Below, one piece after another: positions 36,301 to 47,100 of a stretch of 64,000 bases of DNA (its first letter is position 1; each line of letters opens with the position of its first letter). This DNA comes from Telmatactis stephensoni (lineage: Eukaryota > Cnidaria > Anthozoa > Actiniaria > Isophelliidae). The position numbers and the translations under genes are program-made. The stretch covers positions 620,001 through 684,000 of the forward strand of contig JALIZF010001835.1 in the NCBI GenBank assembly GCA_029948255.1, written 5' to 3'. Below the pieces are notes generated by a model that saw only the letters and a list, made by a program, of their open reading frames with translations, was not told the origin of the DNA and did not search any database.

Positions 36301-39169
36301 AAGTCAGTGAATTTGATAGCGAGTCTTCGGTCTGATCTTTTCATCTGAAGGCAGACGTTTTTTTGAAAAAAAAAAGTATTTCAGTTTGTAATTGCATGTG
36401 CTGCGTTCCAACACATTTATTCCGTTAGTAAAACGGCGTGCTTCATGATTTGTATTAATTATTTCTATTTTATTGTAAACATCGTTACATAAAATTTCAG
36501 GGAAACAAACTAGAACTGTAAAGTGTCGACGAAAAGATGACAAAACCTATGTAAAGGACAGCATCTGTAATCAAGCAACCAAGCCCACCAGTGAAGAAGT
36601 TTGTAACTCTCAGCCTTGCCCAGCAGTGTAAGTACAAATATTGATTTCCCCAGGTTCCATTCTTATAATTCACATTAGGTTTAGTCGACCCATATCAACT
36701 GAGCACAGCTTGCTGATTCAGACCGTTTTATTAAAGCTTTCCAAATTACATTTGCCACTTGTTTCTGGCTCTTTGTTAAAAAAATTGTAGAGATGTTTGA
36801 TAATTTGTGCATTTGGCACAGTTCATGAAAGACACGGCATATGAAAGCCGACCCATAGCTGTATTATCTGGCTAGCTCAAACATGTAGAACGCCTGAGCT
36901 GCTCCAAATCAAAACAGCCGTGCCATATCGGACGCCAAACATTTACTGGATTGGAACAATTTGGTACGGAACATGGCAAATACAGTGTTTGAACTAGGCT
37001 TATTACAACAAAGTATCATCATCATCATCATCATTATCATCATCATCATCACTGCATAATCACCACTACTACCACCACCACTACTACTACCATCATCATC
37101 ATCATCATCATTATCATCATCATCATCGTCGTCGCCATCATCATCATAATCTGCAGCTCAAGCAGCAGCAGCTAACCTGCCATGTTCTGCATAAGTCATA
37201 AATCATCTCACAAACAAAATATTTTTAGGTTTTACATCTCTCCATGGTCGCCATGTTCTCGAACGTGTGGACTTGGAGCTCAAACTCGAAGCATAGTCTG
37301 TAGGAATGAAGTAGCAGAAGGAAAGTTCGAGACAGTAGGCGATTCGTTGTGTCCTGGCCAGAAACCTCAAAATTCCACAAGCAAGCCATGTAACAAAGTA
37401 GCTTGTCCACCTGAGTGGAGTGCTGGAGAATGGTCTAAGGTAAATTATTTACTCTTAAGTAGTAGAATAGACACAAAAATGGCGACACTATTTGTAGGAC
37501 TCTCGACATCACTATCTGTTTGACACTGATGCAACTGTTAGCGATTAATGTCTGCTGGACAAAGGGAGAAGGCATCAGAGCCAAGTTTAAGAGGCCTCCG
37601 CTTTGAATTAGTTTATATACTTTCTAATTTGGGAAGGACAATTAAACCCCCAAACCTTTTTGCATCCATCACTTGTTCAAGGATGAATCAAGAATAAAAA
37701 TGGATTGTCTATTGATGGAATCGTAATTACGCATGACAGCGGAAACATTCCGACTATATGTGATATACGATTCTTTTATGAACTTAAACGGTGATAATAT
37801 AACTGGTGATATATTTTCATATACTTAAAGACAGAACACGTGGTTGTAGTTACTTCTACAATGCATCAATATCATGATTGATCGTAAAACAATTGAGAAC
37901 AATGACAGCTGCGATTTAAGTCACGTGACAGTAGTGGTAAAATGTATGTCGTGGATAACCATTTTTAGCTTGTTTGTATATGGTCCATTATAGTACCGAG
38001 ACAGTCACGTGACAGTAGTGTTCAAATGTACGTCATGGTAACGAGTTTGTTTGTATATGATCCATAATAGTGTTCGGTGACTTGTGGAAATGGAGTGAAG
38101 ACCAGGCCACTGACGTGCAATGTTCGTACTGAAAGCGGTGTTGTAAAACCTATGGTGGACAAATTCTGTGCAAATATCAAAAAACCTGACGCACAAGAAG
38201 CTTGCTCATTACCTGCTTGTGGTATGTTTGCGTTGTTTGTTTGTTTTCCTTGGTTTTCTTTCTTTTTACTCTTAATTTCGTTTTTCCAACGTTTTTTAAA
38301 AGCTTTTTTCTTTAGCAAGGGTGTTGCAAAATTTCAATTATATTTCATGGGTATCGAGGTCTCGATTTTTTTCGGGATCTCGAATTGTGGGAAACAAAAG
38401 AGAAACAGCGTCCTGGCTTGTTAGTAGAAAAGCACTCGTCTTGCGGTCTCGCAAAGTTTCATGTTGACCAATAGACACTCCTTTTAGTCTGTCGCCCTTT
38501 TCTTTTGTTTTAGTTTGTCTCGTCCATCTGACCGAATATCACATGACAAATGTATTTGCTGAATAAACTCGCGGTTTTTATTACAAAGAAAATTTATCGC
38601 AAGTACAATTTGCTCATGTTGACGCCAATTTGACAGAGTCTCAACGTTTTGGCGCCCAGGTCTTCAGTCAGAGTGTTTTGCTTGCTCAAAATATTTGGCC
38701 ATCTTAGCGTCGTTATAACCTTGATAACGGACATCGGCTGTCCAGAAATCGTGCCAAAAAAATGCGATGGAAATGTTCGATAATTTCCGCGGGGAAATCA
38801 TACGTTATAGAAAACTAATTACATAGAAATTGCCTCGAGCATGACATTAATTCCGAATTAATCACAGGACCCTTTAAAAAGGAGTGTGTTAGAGACAGCT
38901 TCGTCGCTGGAGCGCGACCATTCCCCGTGATGACCAACCTTCGAGGCTCTATCGACTGGTACCACATGGAGAAAACCGTCAACGCATGCCTTGATATTGT
39001 CAGGTCTAAATATCCTGGTGAGCATTATTTTGGTATTGAGTACTATGGAGAGTGTTGGTATGGGAAAGACGCAAGCTCTACGTATAAAAAAGATGGAATT
39101 TTAACGGATGACAATTGCTGGAATGGAGTTGGAAAGGATGGAACCATCCAAGTCTACTATTTTAATTAG
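21347..39169 (+). CDS. ADAMTS-like secreted metalloprotease A (complete, 25 exons, 1070 aa)
   Basis: Exons: 21347-21398, 21892-21920, 22107-22179, 25324-25643, 25920-26070, 26454-26611, 27153-27233, 27363-27490, 28404-28417, 28613-28718, 29082-29216, 29616-29769, 30614-30709, 31461-31600, 31772-31838, 32242-32323, 32857-32981, 33422-33545, 34490-34579, 34834-34991, 35747-35885, 36501-36627, 37229-37439, 38071-38221, 38868-39169. They sum to 3213 bases with no internal stop. Domains: signal peptide 1-17; M12B prodomain ~28-215 with basic sites RHRR 79-82 and RKRR 210-213 and a candidate switch Cys204; catalytic domain ~228-430 with HEIAHAFGVHHD 366-377 and Met390 in FIMASS; disintegrin-like ~430-510; TSP1-1 ~517-568; Cys-rich and spacer ~569-765; TSP1-2 to TSP1-4 ~780-970, with CSRTCG and CSVTCG O-fucose-type sites; C-terminal domain ~971-1070. 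There is no PLAC domain. The inferred role is a zinc endopeptidase of the extracellular matrix. It is the tandem partner of gene B. Confidence 0.9.
22010..22103. repeat. 17-bp tandem repeat abutting a splice acceptor
   Basis: The unit TTTGATCATTTGTTCCA is repeated about five times and ends directly at the CACTAG acceptor of gene A exon 3 (22107). The repeat therefore supplies the branch and pyrimidine region. Confidence 0.85.
22180..23064. other. Gene A intron 3, part before the LINE
   Basis: No exon is seen. It ends in short tandem words (GTTGTT and GGCTGGCT repeats, 22945-23050). The open frames on the minus strand have no domain support. Confidence 0.5.
23065..25168 (+). mobile_element. 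LINE with intact reverse transcriptase frame, 5' truncated, in gene A intron 3
   Basis: An uninterrupted frame runs to 24987 (about 640 residues from the element). It carries the linker before the RT (IKKLMWERD..., [11 protein letters not shown]), the fingers region ([14 protein letters not shown]), motif [13 protein letters not shown] near 23908, the [10 protein letters not shown] motif, YADD at 24175-24186, and the C-terminal region ending near FNNNL. The APE endonuclease and any ORF1 are absent, so the copy is truncated near 23065. The apparent Met start at 23017 is flanking sequence. The 3' UTR ends TAAATAAAGTTC plus an (ATTC)n tail. It belongs to the CR1/L2/Jockey-like APE group; the exact clade is not determined. 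The open frame suggests a recent insertion, and orientation is the same as the host gene. Confidence 0.88.
25324..26611 (+). other. Gene A prodomain exons (4-6) and maturation sites
   Basis: The exons at 25324-25643, 25920-26070 and 26454-26611 encode the reprolysin-type propeptide: [19 protein letters not shown], then TGMI..., [14 protein letters not shown] and HVIHRRS. The furin-like RKRR is followed by the start of the mature enzyme ([13 protein letters not shown]). A second basic site, RHRR-S, lies early in the propeptide and is also present in gene B. Exon 4 is 320 bases in both paralogues. Confidence 0.85.
25797..25895. repeat. (TCAG)n microsatellite in gene A intron 4
   Basis: A TCTG/TCAG tetranucleotide run about 25 bases upstream of the acceptor of exon 5 (25920). 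Confidence 0.9.
26779..26960. repeat. Pentanucleotide microsatellite (CAACA)n to (CAATA)n
   Basis: About 180 bases in gene A intron 6. A central AACAC block is flanked by AATAC blocks. Being in units of five, it keeps several frames open on both strands; none is a gene. Confidence 0.95.
27513..27746. repeat. Probable MITE-like inverted repeat in gene A intron 8
   Basis: GCACACTAAAGATCC...GCAATGTTGCGCGCAAC on the left is mirrored by GTTGCGTGCGATGTTGC...GCATCGTGTGTTCGG on the right. Repeated GCAATGTTGC and GTTGC words lie inside. The ends are imprecise. Confidence 0.4.
27829..27980 (+). mobile_element. tRNA-derived SINE, second copy of the family at 1713-1863
   Basis: A GTCTAGTGGTCATAG box A-like segment and GGTTCGATTCC box B lie in the stem GGTCGGGG/CCCCGGCC. 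The same CCGGACCAACACTCAGG body seen near 1780-1800 on the other strand follows. Confidence 0.55.
28404..28417 (+). other. 14-base microexon of gene A
   Basis: TTGCAG|GGGCAATTCAGGAG|gtaaga. It is required to keep frame between the exons ending 27490 (phase 2) and starting 28613 (phase 1). It encodes the Gly-rich turn R-G-N-S-G-G just before GLAQEGSIC in the catalytic domain. Gene B has a microexon of the same length and phase at 51759-51772. Confidence 0.85.
28613..29216 (+). other. Gene A active-site exons
   Basis: Exon 10 (28613-28718) ends inside the zinc motif (HEIAH|A) and exon 11 (29082-29216) continues FGVHHDGN. The Met-turn FIMASSV and the FSPCS helix region follow. The three histidines, the catalytic Glu, the Gly and the following Asp are all present, so the enzyme is predicted to be active. 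The motif is HEIAH rather than the common HELGH. Confidence 0.9.
29795..29900 (+). mobile_element. Retroposon 3' end with (AAATT)n tail in gene A intron 12
   Basis: TTGTAATATGTCATTGTATTG then GATAATAAATTAAATTAAATT has the form of a LINE or SINE 3' end. It lies directly after the donor at 29770, and no coding portion is visible. Confidence 0.3.
30745..31030 (-). mobile_element. 5'-truncated retroposon 3' end in gene A intron 13
   Basis: Read on the minus strand it ends CCATAAATAAAGTCTTCATC plus a (TCATCA)n tail, comparable with the TAAATAAAGTTC ends of the LINEs. The body extends to about 31030 without a recognisable frame. Poly-C follows at 31141-31162. Confidence 0.4.
31885..32175. repeat. 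Purine-rich (GGAA/GAAAGG)n tract in gene A intron 15
   Basis: About 290 bases of GGAAGGAAAG-type sequence. The overlapping minus-strand serine/proline/phenylalanine-rich frames are products of it. Confidence 0.9.
32561..32765 (+). mobile_element. tRNA-derived SINE, second family, in gene A intron 16
   Basis: The head GGAGGCATGGTTGGCCGAGT (box A TGGCCGAGTGTGG) and GGTTTCGAATCCCTC (box B) have the spacing of a type II (Leu/Ser-like) tRNA. A body of about 120 bp follows (CCACGCCACGAGGGG, CCCGGGTTCTCCGG). No tRNA function is implied. Confidence 0.55.
33190..33395. repeat. ~21-bp minisatellite in gene A intron 17
   Basis: The unit CATGTCACGACGTCCTCTTT is repeated about nine times, with degenerate copies at the edges. 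It ends about 30 bases before the acceptor of exon 18 (33422). CACGAC and GACGTC words recur. Confidence 0.85.
33588..33632. repeat. Poly-G tract after a gene A donor
   Basis: A nearly pure G run on the plus strand about 45 bases downstream of the donor at 33546. G-quadruplex formation is possible. Confidence 0.85.
35370..35510. repeat. Pentanucleotide microsatellite (AAAAC)n then (GAAAC)n
   Basis: About 140 bases in gene A intron 20. Open frames on both strands (K/N/T-rich and F/V/L-rich) are products of the repeat. Confidence 0.95.
37018..37165. repeat. (ATC)n microsatellite in gene A intron 22
   Basis: A TCATCATCA run with ACCACCACT interruptions, followed by GCAGCAGCA, about 70 bases before the acceptor of exon 23. 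Confidence 0.9.
38868..39169 (+). other. Gene A last exon: four-cysteine C-terminal domain
   Basis: A single exon encodes about 100 residues after TSP1-4: [17 protein letters not shown], then [19 protein letters not shown], then [10 protein letters not shown] and a final YYFN. The four Cys (ECV, ACLD, GECW, NCW) match the homologous domain in gene B. It is unlike a PLAC domain. Similar GCF/YYGECW modules are known to me from cnidarian secreted proteins, loosely WSC-like; that resemblance is from memory and not tested. Confidence 0.8.
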
Positions 39170-39433
39170 TTTTATGTATCAAAGGTAAACAACTTTGATT
39201 GAAGTAGTATAACATGCTAAGGTGAATTCAGTGTTTGCAAGTACTCCCTCAACAGTTTCCTACAGTGTGTGGTTTTGTACACATTTGCACAGAATCAGTG
39301 TTTATTCAGTAGTCCTTGCCTGTCAGAAAACCAGCCTTCTCCTCCCCCACCCCCTCCCCCAAAAAAGAAAACGAAAAGAAAGAAAGAGACCTAGGAAGTA
39401 AGCTCTTTAAGCCAACGAATTCCATCTGTTGAT

Positions 39434-39786
39434 AGAGCAGTTTTCGTATGAATGTGAAACTAACCGTTCCATAGCGTGTCGATGTCGTGATGTCTATAAA
39501 AACACTCGAAATTCAATTCATGCCCTAACCATGCCGTGACGTGACTGTGCCGTGGTGTGACCGTATCGTAACTGTGCCGTGGTGTGACTGTAGCGTGACT
39601 GTGCCGTGTCGTGTCGTGACTATAGCGTGACTGTGCCGTGTCGTGACTGTGACTTTGCCGTGTCGTGACTGTAGCGTGACTGTGTCGTGTCGTGACTATA
39701 GCGTGACTGTGTCGTGACGTGACTGTAGCGTGACTGCACCGTTGCGTGACTGTAGCGTTTTCACAATCGTACCAAAACTGCTCAAA
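39434..39786. mobile_element. Palindromic MITE-like element, family 1 (copy 2), with internal minisatellite expansion
   Basis: The ends TAGAGCAGTTTTCGTATGAA and GTACCAAAACTGCTCAAATA are inverted repeats. Sub-terminal blocks (GATGTCTATAAAAACACTCG) match copy 3. The interior is expanded by a GTGACTGTGCCGTGTC / GTGACTGTAGC tandem array of about 200 bases, making it about 350 bp against 130-155 bp for the other copies. Confidence 0.6.
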
Positions 39787-42700
39787 TAGTATGCTACTGA
39801 ATCATCGACGAGCTAGTCCCTTCCCCTCCCCTTTCCCCTCCCCTCCCCTTTCTCTTCCCCTTAGGGCCGCTACGCAGGCTATCGAAGAGCTGAATCAGCG
39901 ATTGTCCTGATGCAATCACACTGTTAGTATCAAATACCTGGCCTAGTTGTTTGCTAGAAGCCAATCCGCGCAAAGCGTCTTGAACGGTTCCAAGATTTGT
40001 CCTATTTTTTTCACTTTTTCCTATGAACAAAAGTTCTATCCGTTCCGAGTTTTGGATCGAATCGACTCACTTAATGCCAAGCCTTTAAGTTCAGTCAGAA
40101 TCGAACTAGACTATATGGACAGCAATCATTTCTCCAGCTGTGCTGACTGACAAAGGTTTTGCAAGAAAGGGTCGTCTAAATGAACTATTTCATTTTCAAC
40201 TATTGACTCCGATCAAATTAAACGGTTCCACAATTAGCTAACTGTGAACATTTTCTACAATTTCAGATACTGTTATTTACCGAAATCAACGCGAAGGACA
40301 TGCAATGTTGGTTCAAAGATTTTTTTTTGTTAATATTAGTTAGTATAATACGGACACTTAATTATTAAAGGCTATATTGTTCAAAGCCTGGGGTATACAA
40401 GAAGCTAATAAAAACCAACAATTTATGTCACGCTTGCCCCGTTCTATTACTTAAGGAAATTTTGTAATTATGTTTTTAGTTATCTATACTGTTTATTACT
40501 TCGTCTCCTCTTCTTTCATTCCTGTTCTTCTCTCTGATTTGTTTTTAGCTGTTTTTTTTTTTTTTTTTTGTCGTTATTTTTCCTCTATTCCTACCGTCTT
40601 TTCTTTGTCCTCTCAACTCTTGACCTCTTATCTCTTCTTTTAGTTTTCTTATCACTTTCTCGACCTTTTCTAAATTTCTCTCCTTTCCTCTTCTACACTT
40701 AAAACTGGTCTGGCACTTGATCTCTTTTATTTACTTATGTTTTAACTTCTCGTATCTTTATTTCTCATTTTACTGATTTAGACTATGTCTTTCATTTTTT
40801 CACTACCTCTGTATCAATTTTTGTTATTTGTTTTCCTCTCTCAGTTTCCTCATTTTCCTTCTCCCCTTTTCCCCGGCCTCACTTTTCCCTTCTCTTTCTC
40901 CCTGAATAGTTTTGATCCACTGTTATCACTGCACACTCTAAAAATGTCATATAATGTAGATATATACCTCCCAGAAAAACAGTACTGACGACACTGAAAA
41001 GGCCATAGAAAAGAAAAGTTTTATGTGAAAATTCACTACATAAAACCAACAGTAATCACTCAAATATTTCAACACAGGAATGTAAATCAAACATTGCATT
41101 GACAATTTTCTTCAGTTTGCCATCGAGTTGGTAATTATGGTCCTTTAAGCCGACTGTTTATTAGTGCACCATTTCAGAGCTCTTTGTCTTTTCATATCAA
41201 TTTCATTGCAAAGTTGCGTGCTACAAAAGCTTGTAATTACCTGCACTGGTGCAAAATCATGAAGAATGACACATCAAATAGTTCCCCTTTCATGAAGTTG
41301 AAACGTCTATTGTGCAAGACCTCTATCAGCGTTTGTATATAAACTGATTCTGTCCGGTGATGGCTGTGTTGTTTACATAAGATCATGACTAAAAGCCCAC
41401 TTTGTGGCTGAATTGTAACTCTTAACATATGATGTCTTAAGAAATGAAAACATTTTAACATCAAATTTGTGTTTCTACTAGAAACACACACAAAAACTCT
41501 GAGATTCAGTTTCTGGTTTTACATGCATGGTTTTAAAATGGGTTAGTTGTGTGTTTCAGTGGGCTAGTAGTTTGAAAGTTGAGTTCTTCAGGAAAGTTCT
41601 TATCCTAAAAGATAACTTGTATTTCAGCACATGTTTTTGCTGATTCACTACTATTTTATTGGGTATGTTTTCAGCTGTGAAGGGGGCCAAAAGGAGTTCG
41701 TTACCAGACCCCTTTATGAATGGAGATAGACATGAATGTGATGGGGCAACTGAATAACCTAGCTAGACAATTCATATACCAGGGGGAAAAATCGAAAAAG
41801 CGCTCTTCCCGATGACCACTGTGTCTGAGATCCAATTCAGTGGTTAATTAGCATCACAATGTCTGACAAGCGCCATATCCCCAAAGTAGCCACATAAAAG
41901 CCATTGAAGGCGAGTTATCCCTGTTGACCGCTGACAGTTTAGTTTTCTTTTCCATAGGGACACTAAAAACAAAGTGACAACTCGTCAGGAGAGAGCCGAC
42001 TAAAAACACATAAACTATAATTATGACAAGGCTGATGCATGAGCATCAGAATCTGTTTGTTAATTACCAAATTAGCTAGAAGTATCGGCGCGTAAATATT
42101 TTGGAAAACACAACAATCTTTTCACCTAAAACTTACCCAAAAATTCACTCAAAACATTTCCAGATCAAGAAGGGAGGATTTTTTCGATAATTTTATTGTA
42201 AAGTATAGCTTAGGGATTTGCTTGTTTTAGTCGTCACAAACATTTGACTTTGCAAATGATTTCACAAAGAAAAACCAACAAAAGTTTCAACTTTAAACAT
42301 AATCACTTACACTAAGCAAATATAACCTGCATTTACGATTATTGGTGTTGACATTTGGGCTTTATATCATTTAGTGAGCTTAAATTTCAGCCACACGTTA
42401 TGAGAGAGGACACATTCGTGTCAGCTCTGCCCTGTGTAGCTGCTGCATTAACGTGTGCTCAAATTTTGCTCATTTTCAAAACTGGTCTTCAAAGCACAGC
42501 AATAAGAACCTGACGAAATAAGGTGAGTTATCATTTAATTTTGGCACAAGCAATTGGTAGATTTGTTGAGAGTATACTTTACCCTGTATCTTTTATACCC
42601 ACATTAACTTTGGTTTGAGTTACATCTTTCTAAAATATGCCCAACGAATTTACAACAAACATCACACTTTCGCTGATTTTTCTTTTTCAACTCAAGGCCA

Positions 42701-43525
42701 CTTAAATTCCCTTTTTATTGACATATTTATTCATTTCCTGTCTAATTTCTACCGATTTCAAAGGCGTTTGTACTTTTCTAGATTTATCTTATGTACGTTC
42801 TCTTTTTTGATTTTTACGCTTTTCCAATTGATGATTTCGTGTCTTTATATTTGTTCTTGCTATCTCATCATTTTCTCAATGGCAACTGACAAATATATCC
42901 AATCTTGTCCTTTTTTCAACTTTATCAACTTTAAGCTCATTTGTAACATCGTATCTTTGTTGGCTCGAACGCTCACTTTTCGCTTTCTTCTTCATGATTC
43001 TTTGATCTATCCATCGCTCTGTGAACGTGATAGAACTGTATTTTGTTTTCAGAAAAAAAAACAAAGTCAACAAATTCAAATCATCTTGCACGTCTCATGT
43101 TCTTTCTTTTGGTTAGACGACATATTCCACAGCTAATTATGAGTTTGACATTCGAGTGAAATCTGAAAATTGCTTTTCATTTTCAAGTTTTCAAAAAGAA
43201 AAAAAATCATATATCATATTGCATTTGTGTAAATGCCTTGGTAACATCCTGGATTAGGAAGTAAATATTATCATATCCGTTTATTAGTCGTGCAGGTGGC
43301 CATCCAGAATGTCGACTTCCTTTCGGCAGGCTCGATTGTTTGCTTGGTGATTTGCAAATAGTAATATTCTGTTCCAGCAAATTTAGGACATATAATGCAA
43401 GATAGACTTTGCCTGCCAAAGTGCCATGTTTGCAGCGATTTATGGACCAAACTAACGGATTAGTAAATAGACCAAAGATTAAAATATTGGAAGTCAAGTC
43501 GGGAACTAATATTAAAGAAAACGAA

Positions 43526-43830
43526 ATTACTCGGGCTTTCATTTGAACGAAGAGACCGTGAAAACTGCTCCCTCTAAGGATTGTATCTCACAGGATCTCA
43601 AACTCAGTATAACCACCTCAAATTATAGATAAGATTACTAGGGCTACCTGAATGAAGAACTCACTCAGGGATTATTTCTCAAGCAAAAACCACCCATTAA
43701 AATTGAAATTAAAATTACTAGGGTTACTTGTTGAACGAAGAGCTTTTTATAAATATTATATTTCAAGCAAAAACTATCCCCTGAAATAGAAGATTAAATT
43801 ACTCGGGCCACCGGCGGAAGAAAGAGATAC
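43526..43830. repeat. Degenerate ~80-110-bp tandem units
   Basis: AATTACTCGGGC-like starts followed by GAACGAAGAG recur at about 43526, 43637, 43715 and 43798 with large divergence. This is an old tandem array or diverged repeat; no coding sense is seen. Confidence 0.4.
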
Positions 43831-43904
43831 TTTCACAGCTTGTTCTTTTATTTGTTTTACATTACGATGGTATCAATCGCGAGGTCTGTATCATCTTATG
43901 AAAC

Positions 43905-44038
43905 AAATTCGTGTTTAATTAGTTTTAATTGTTAGTTTTACTTATTTTATTCCAGTTATTGTAAAGTGCATAAGATCATATCCACATGTATAAGGCGCTA
44001 CATAAGTATTAAATTATTAAATTATTAAATTATTATTA
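43905..44038 (+). mobile_element. Retroposon 3' tail (GGCGCTACATAAGTATTAAATTATT type)
   Basis: TTGTAAAGTGCATAAGATC...AAGGCGCTACATAAGTAT ends in (AAATT)n/(ATT)n. This has the form of a LINE/SINE 3' end; no coding part is preserved. Confidence 0.45.
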
Positions 44039-44195
44039 TTGTTCTGAAAGGCTCATATCAAAAGCGAAAACCAAGCAAAAATGACGCTCTTTATACTACC
44101 CGTTCCCTTAGTAGTTAATGGCAATCATATTCAGTCATGGGACAGAGGTCCTGTACTCAATCTGTTTTGTTATTCTTCAGGCTTTAGCCTTCATC

Positions 44196-47100
44196 ATGAT
44201 GCTTATGTATCCTATAGCTATCCTGGCTCTGGCCACTTTTTCAGGTAAATTAAACTATTCTTTTATAAACATTCTATAAATAAATTTTGTACGATTGCTT
44301 TAATTCACATGCACATTTTATCCTTTTGTTGTAGATGCATTTAAATTGACAGAAAGGAAAACGGAGGTAGGAATTTCACTTCTTGTCAGTAATAAATTTT
44401 GCGAATAGTTGGAGATGATAACAAAATCGATTGAGAAGTAATTCGTATGAGTTTGAAAGGACCGCGCCGTACCGTGACCGTGTCAATGCTGTGATGTCTA
44501 TATAAACTTTTGAAATTCGTGTCGTAACCGTACCGTGATATGACAGTGCGGTGTCGTTTTCACAGTCATGCGAAATCTACTCTAAAGTCGTCATAATTAA
44601 GACTGCGGAGTAATCTAAGAATATTTGCTCTGGGCAGCTTATATTTACTAAGTCACGATCAGATTAAAAGCAGCATTAAAAGGGCAAATTTCAATAGCTC
44701 TCCTGTGTAGGTCTATTCAATGAAGGTTGACTAGCAGCACTTTAGAACTGTCCTTCAACTGTATTCCAATAAAAATCGACCCGTGTTGTTCTTCTCTTTT
44801 AGTCCGCAAAGGTTATTTTAGATAGCTTGCATCTTTATTTAAGTATTAATGACGCTTTTTCTCTGTACCAAATGAAAAAAAAAACCGATGCTAAATAAAA
44901 CATTGTCATTGTCTTCTGCTTTTAGGTTTTTGCTTTTTCTGATCTGTTATTCACCCTTTGGGGGGCAGAGCTTATTCAAATGAACCCGATGATTTGCTCA
45001 AATATACAAACGATCCAACCCCAAGGATGATCATGTGACCGATCAGAAAATAAATCTTACTGAAGATGGAAACTATGAAAAATTCACGGTGGCATTGCAT
45101 CGATTTTCGCTATAACACATTCCTCCTCCCAGGTGACCATGACAACAACTTAGTTTATTGTACCCTCAGCCGTCAAGTACATGAGAGTAAATACAACGTA
45201 AATACAACGTAAATACAGCGTAAAAATGGAAAAGTACATTGACATGTGTAACACTGAGTTCCTGTATTTGTACTGCTAGGATAAACTACACCATCGAATG
45301 ACAAAAAGAGAGTTGCAAACATTCTTTGGTGTCGATTCACATGACCAAGGTACGAGGTGTGACGCATAGCAAGAAATCTGTGCTGCTTTCGGGCTTCCTG
45401 TGGTAAACAAACCGTGGGTCCTTTTTCTACACTGTTCCAGTCCTTTTTCGGCCAAATCAAGATGGCTGACTTGGTTAGCATGTTTTCACTCGAATGGCTG
45501 GAATTTTCAAAGAAAATCGCTTTTTTCCCTATATGGAAGAAGGAGCTCGCGCAAAAACAGCACATTTTTATAAGAGATTTCTTGATATGGGTCCAAGTAA
45601 AATGTCTTAGTAACATGGTGACGCCGCGTGACGTATCGTAGTAACGTGTTGTGACATGTCCTATTAACGTGAAGTGTCAATGGAATTAATGTAACCTCGT
45701 TACGTGTCCTATTAACGTTGTTTGACGTGTCGTATCAACGTATCCTAGTAACGTGTTGTGACGTGTCCTATTAACGTGACGTGTCAATGGAATATAACAT
45801 CGTTACGTGTCCTATTAACGTTGTTTGACGTGTCGTATCAACGTATCGTAGTAACGTGTTGTGACATGTCCTATTAACGTGAAGTGTCAATGGAATATAA
45901 CATCGTCACGTTTCCTATTAACGTTGTTTGACGTGTCGTATCAACGTATCGTAGTAACGTGTTGTGACATGTCCTATTAACGTGAAGTGTCAATGGAATT
46001 AATGTAACCTCGTTACGTGTCCTATTAACGTTGTTTGACGTGTCGTATCAACGTATCCGAGTAACGTGTTGTGACGTGTCCTATTAACGTGAAGTGTCAT
46101 TGGAACGTAACCTCGTCACGTGTCCTATTAACGTTGTTTGACGTGTCGTATCAACGTATCGTAGTAACGTGTTGTGACGTGTCCTATTAACGTGAAGTGT
46201 CAATGGAATTAATGTAACCTCGTCACGTGTCCTATTAACGTTGTTTGACGTGTCGTATCAACGTATCCGAGTAACGTGTTGTGACGTGTCCTATTAACGT
46301 GAAGTGTCATTGGAACGTAACCTCGTCACGTGTCCTATTAACGTTGTTTGACGTGTCGTATCAACGTATCGTAGTAACGTGTTGTGACGTGTCCTATTAA
46401 CGTGAAGTGTCAATGGAATTAATGTAACCTCGTTACGTGTCCTATTAACGTTGTTTGACGTGTCGTATCAACGTATCCTAGTAACGTGTTGTGACGTGTC
46501 CTATTAACGTGAAGTGTCATTGGAACGTAACATCGTCACGTGTCCTATTAACGTTGTTTGACGTGTCGTATCAACGTATCGTAGTAACGTGTTGTGACAT
46601 GTCCTATTAACGTGAAGTGTCAATGGAATATAACATCGTCACGTGTCCTATTAACGTTGTTTGACGTGTCGTATCAACGTATCCTAGTAACGTGTTGTGA
46701 CGTGTCCTGTTAATGTGACGTGTCTTATTTGAATTTTTGCTGTAAAATTAAGGCCATGTACTAGTCTATTTCCTAGCTTTTTGTTTTGTTTTCAAACATC
46801 CTACGTACTCTATCCCATCCCCCTCCCCCACATATCTGAATAACCCCAAGGCCATTCCCCAAACTTCTTAATTTCACTTGATATTTTCTACAGTCCCAGA
46901 TTATGACGTGACAACCCCCTACCAAGTAGACTCCCACAGTGGTGAGTTTGATACCTACAAGCTCAACAATCATGGCAGACACAGACGAAGCGCTGAGCCC
47001 AATGTCTGGTATTATAACATCCAAGCATTAGGACTTAATCTCAATCTAAACCTCTCAAGAACACGAAATGTGATTGGCCCAAAAGTCCAAGTGGAGACCA

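Larger units (their letters stand above)
39170..44195. other. Intergenic spacer between the two ADAMTS-like genes
   Basis: About 5 kb. Apart from the repeats listed separately, no exon is recognised. T/C-rich stretches (40495-40900) and AT-rich DNA give open frames without domain content, including a 173-codon frame at 42615-43136 of Phe/Leu/Ile-rich composition. An AATAAA at 40407-40412 is a weak candidate polyadenylation signal for gene A. Confidence 0.6.

Noticed and set aside
42615..43136. 173-codon frame in the intergenic spacer
   Set aside because: Phe/Ile/Leu-rich composition from T-rich DNA. No domain, no splice context, no signal of constraint.
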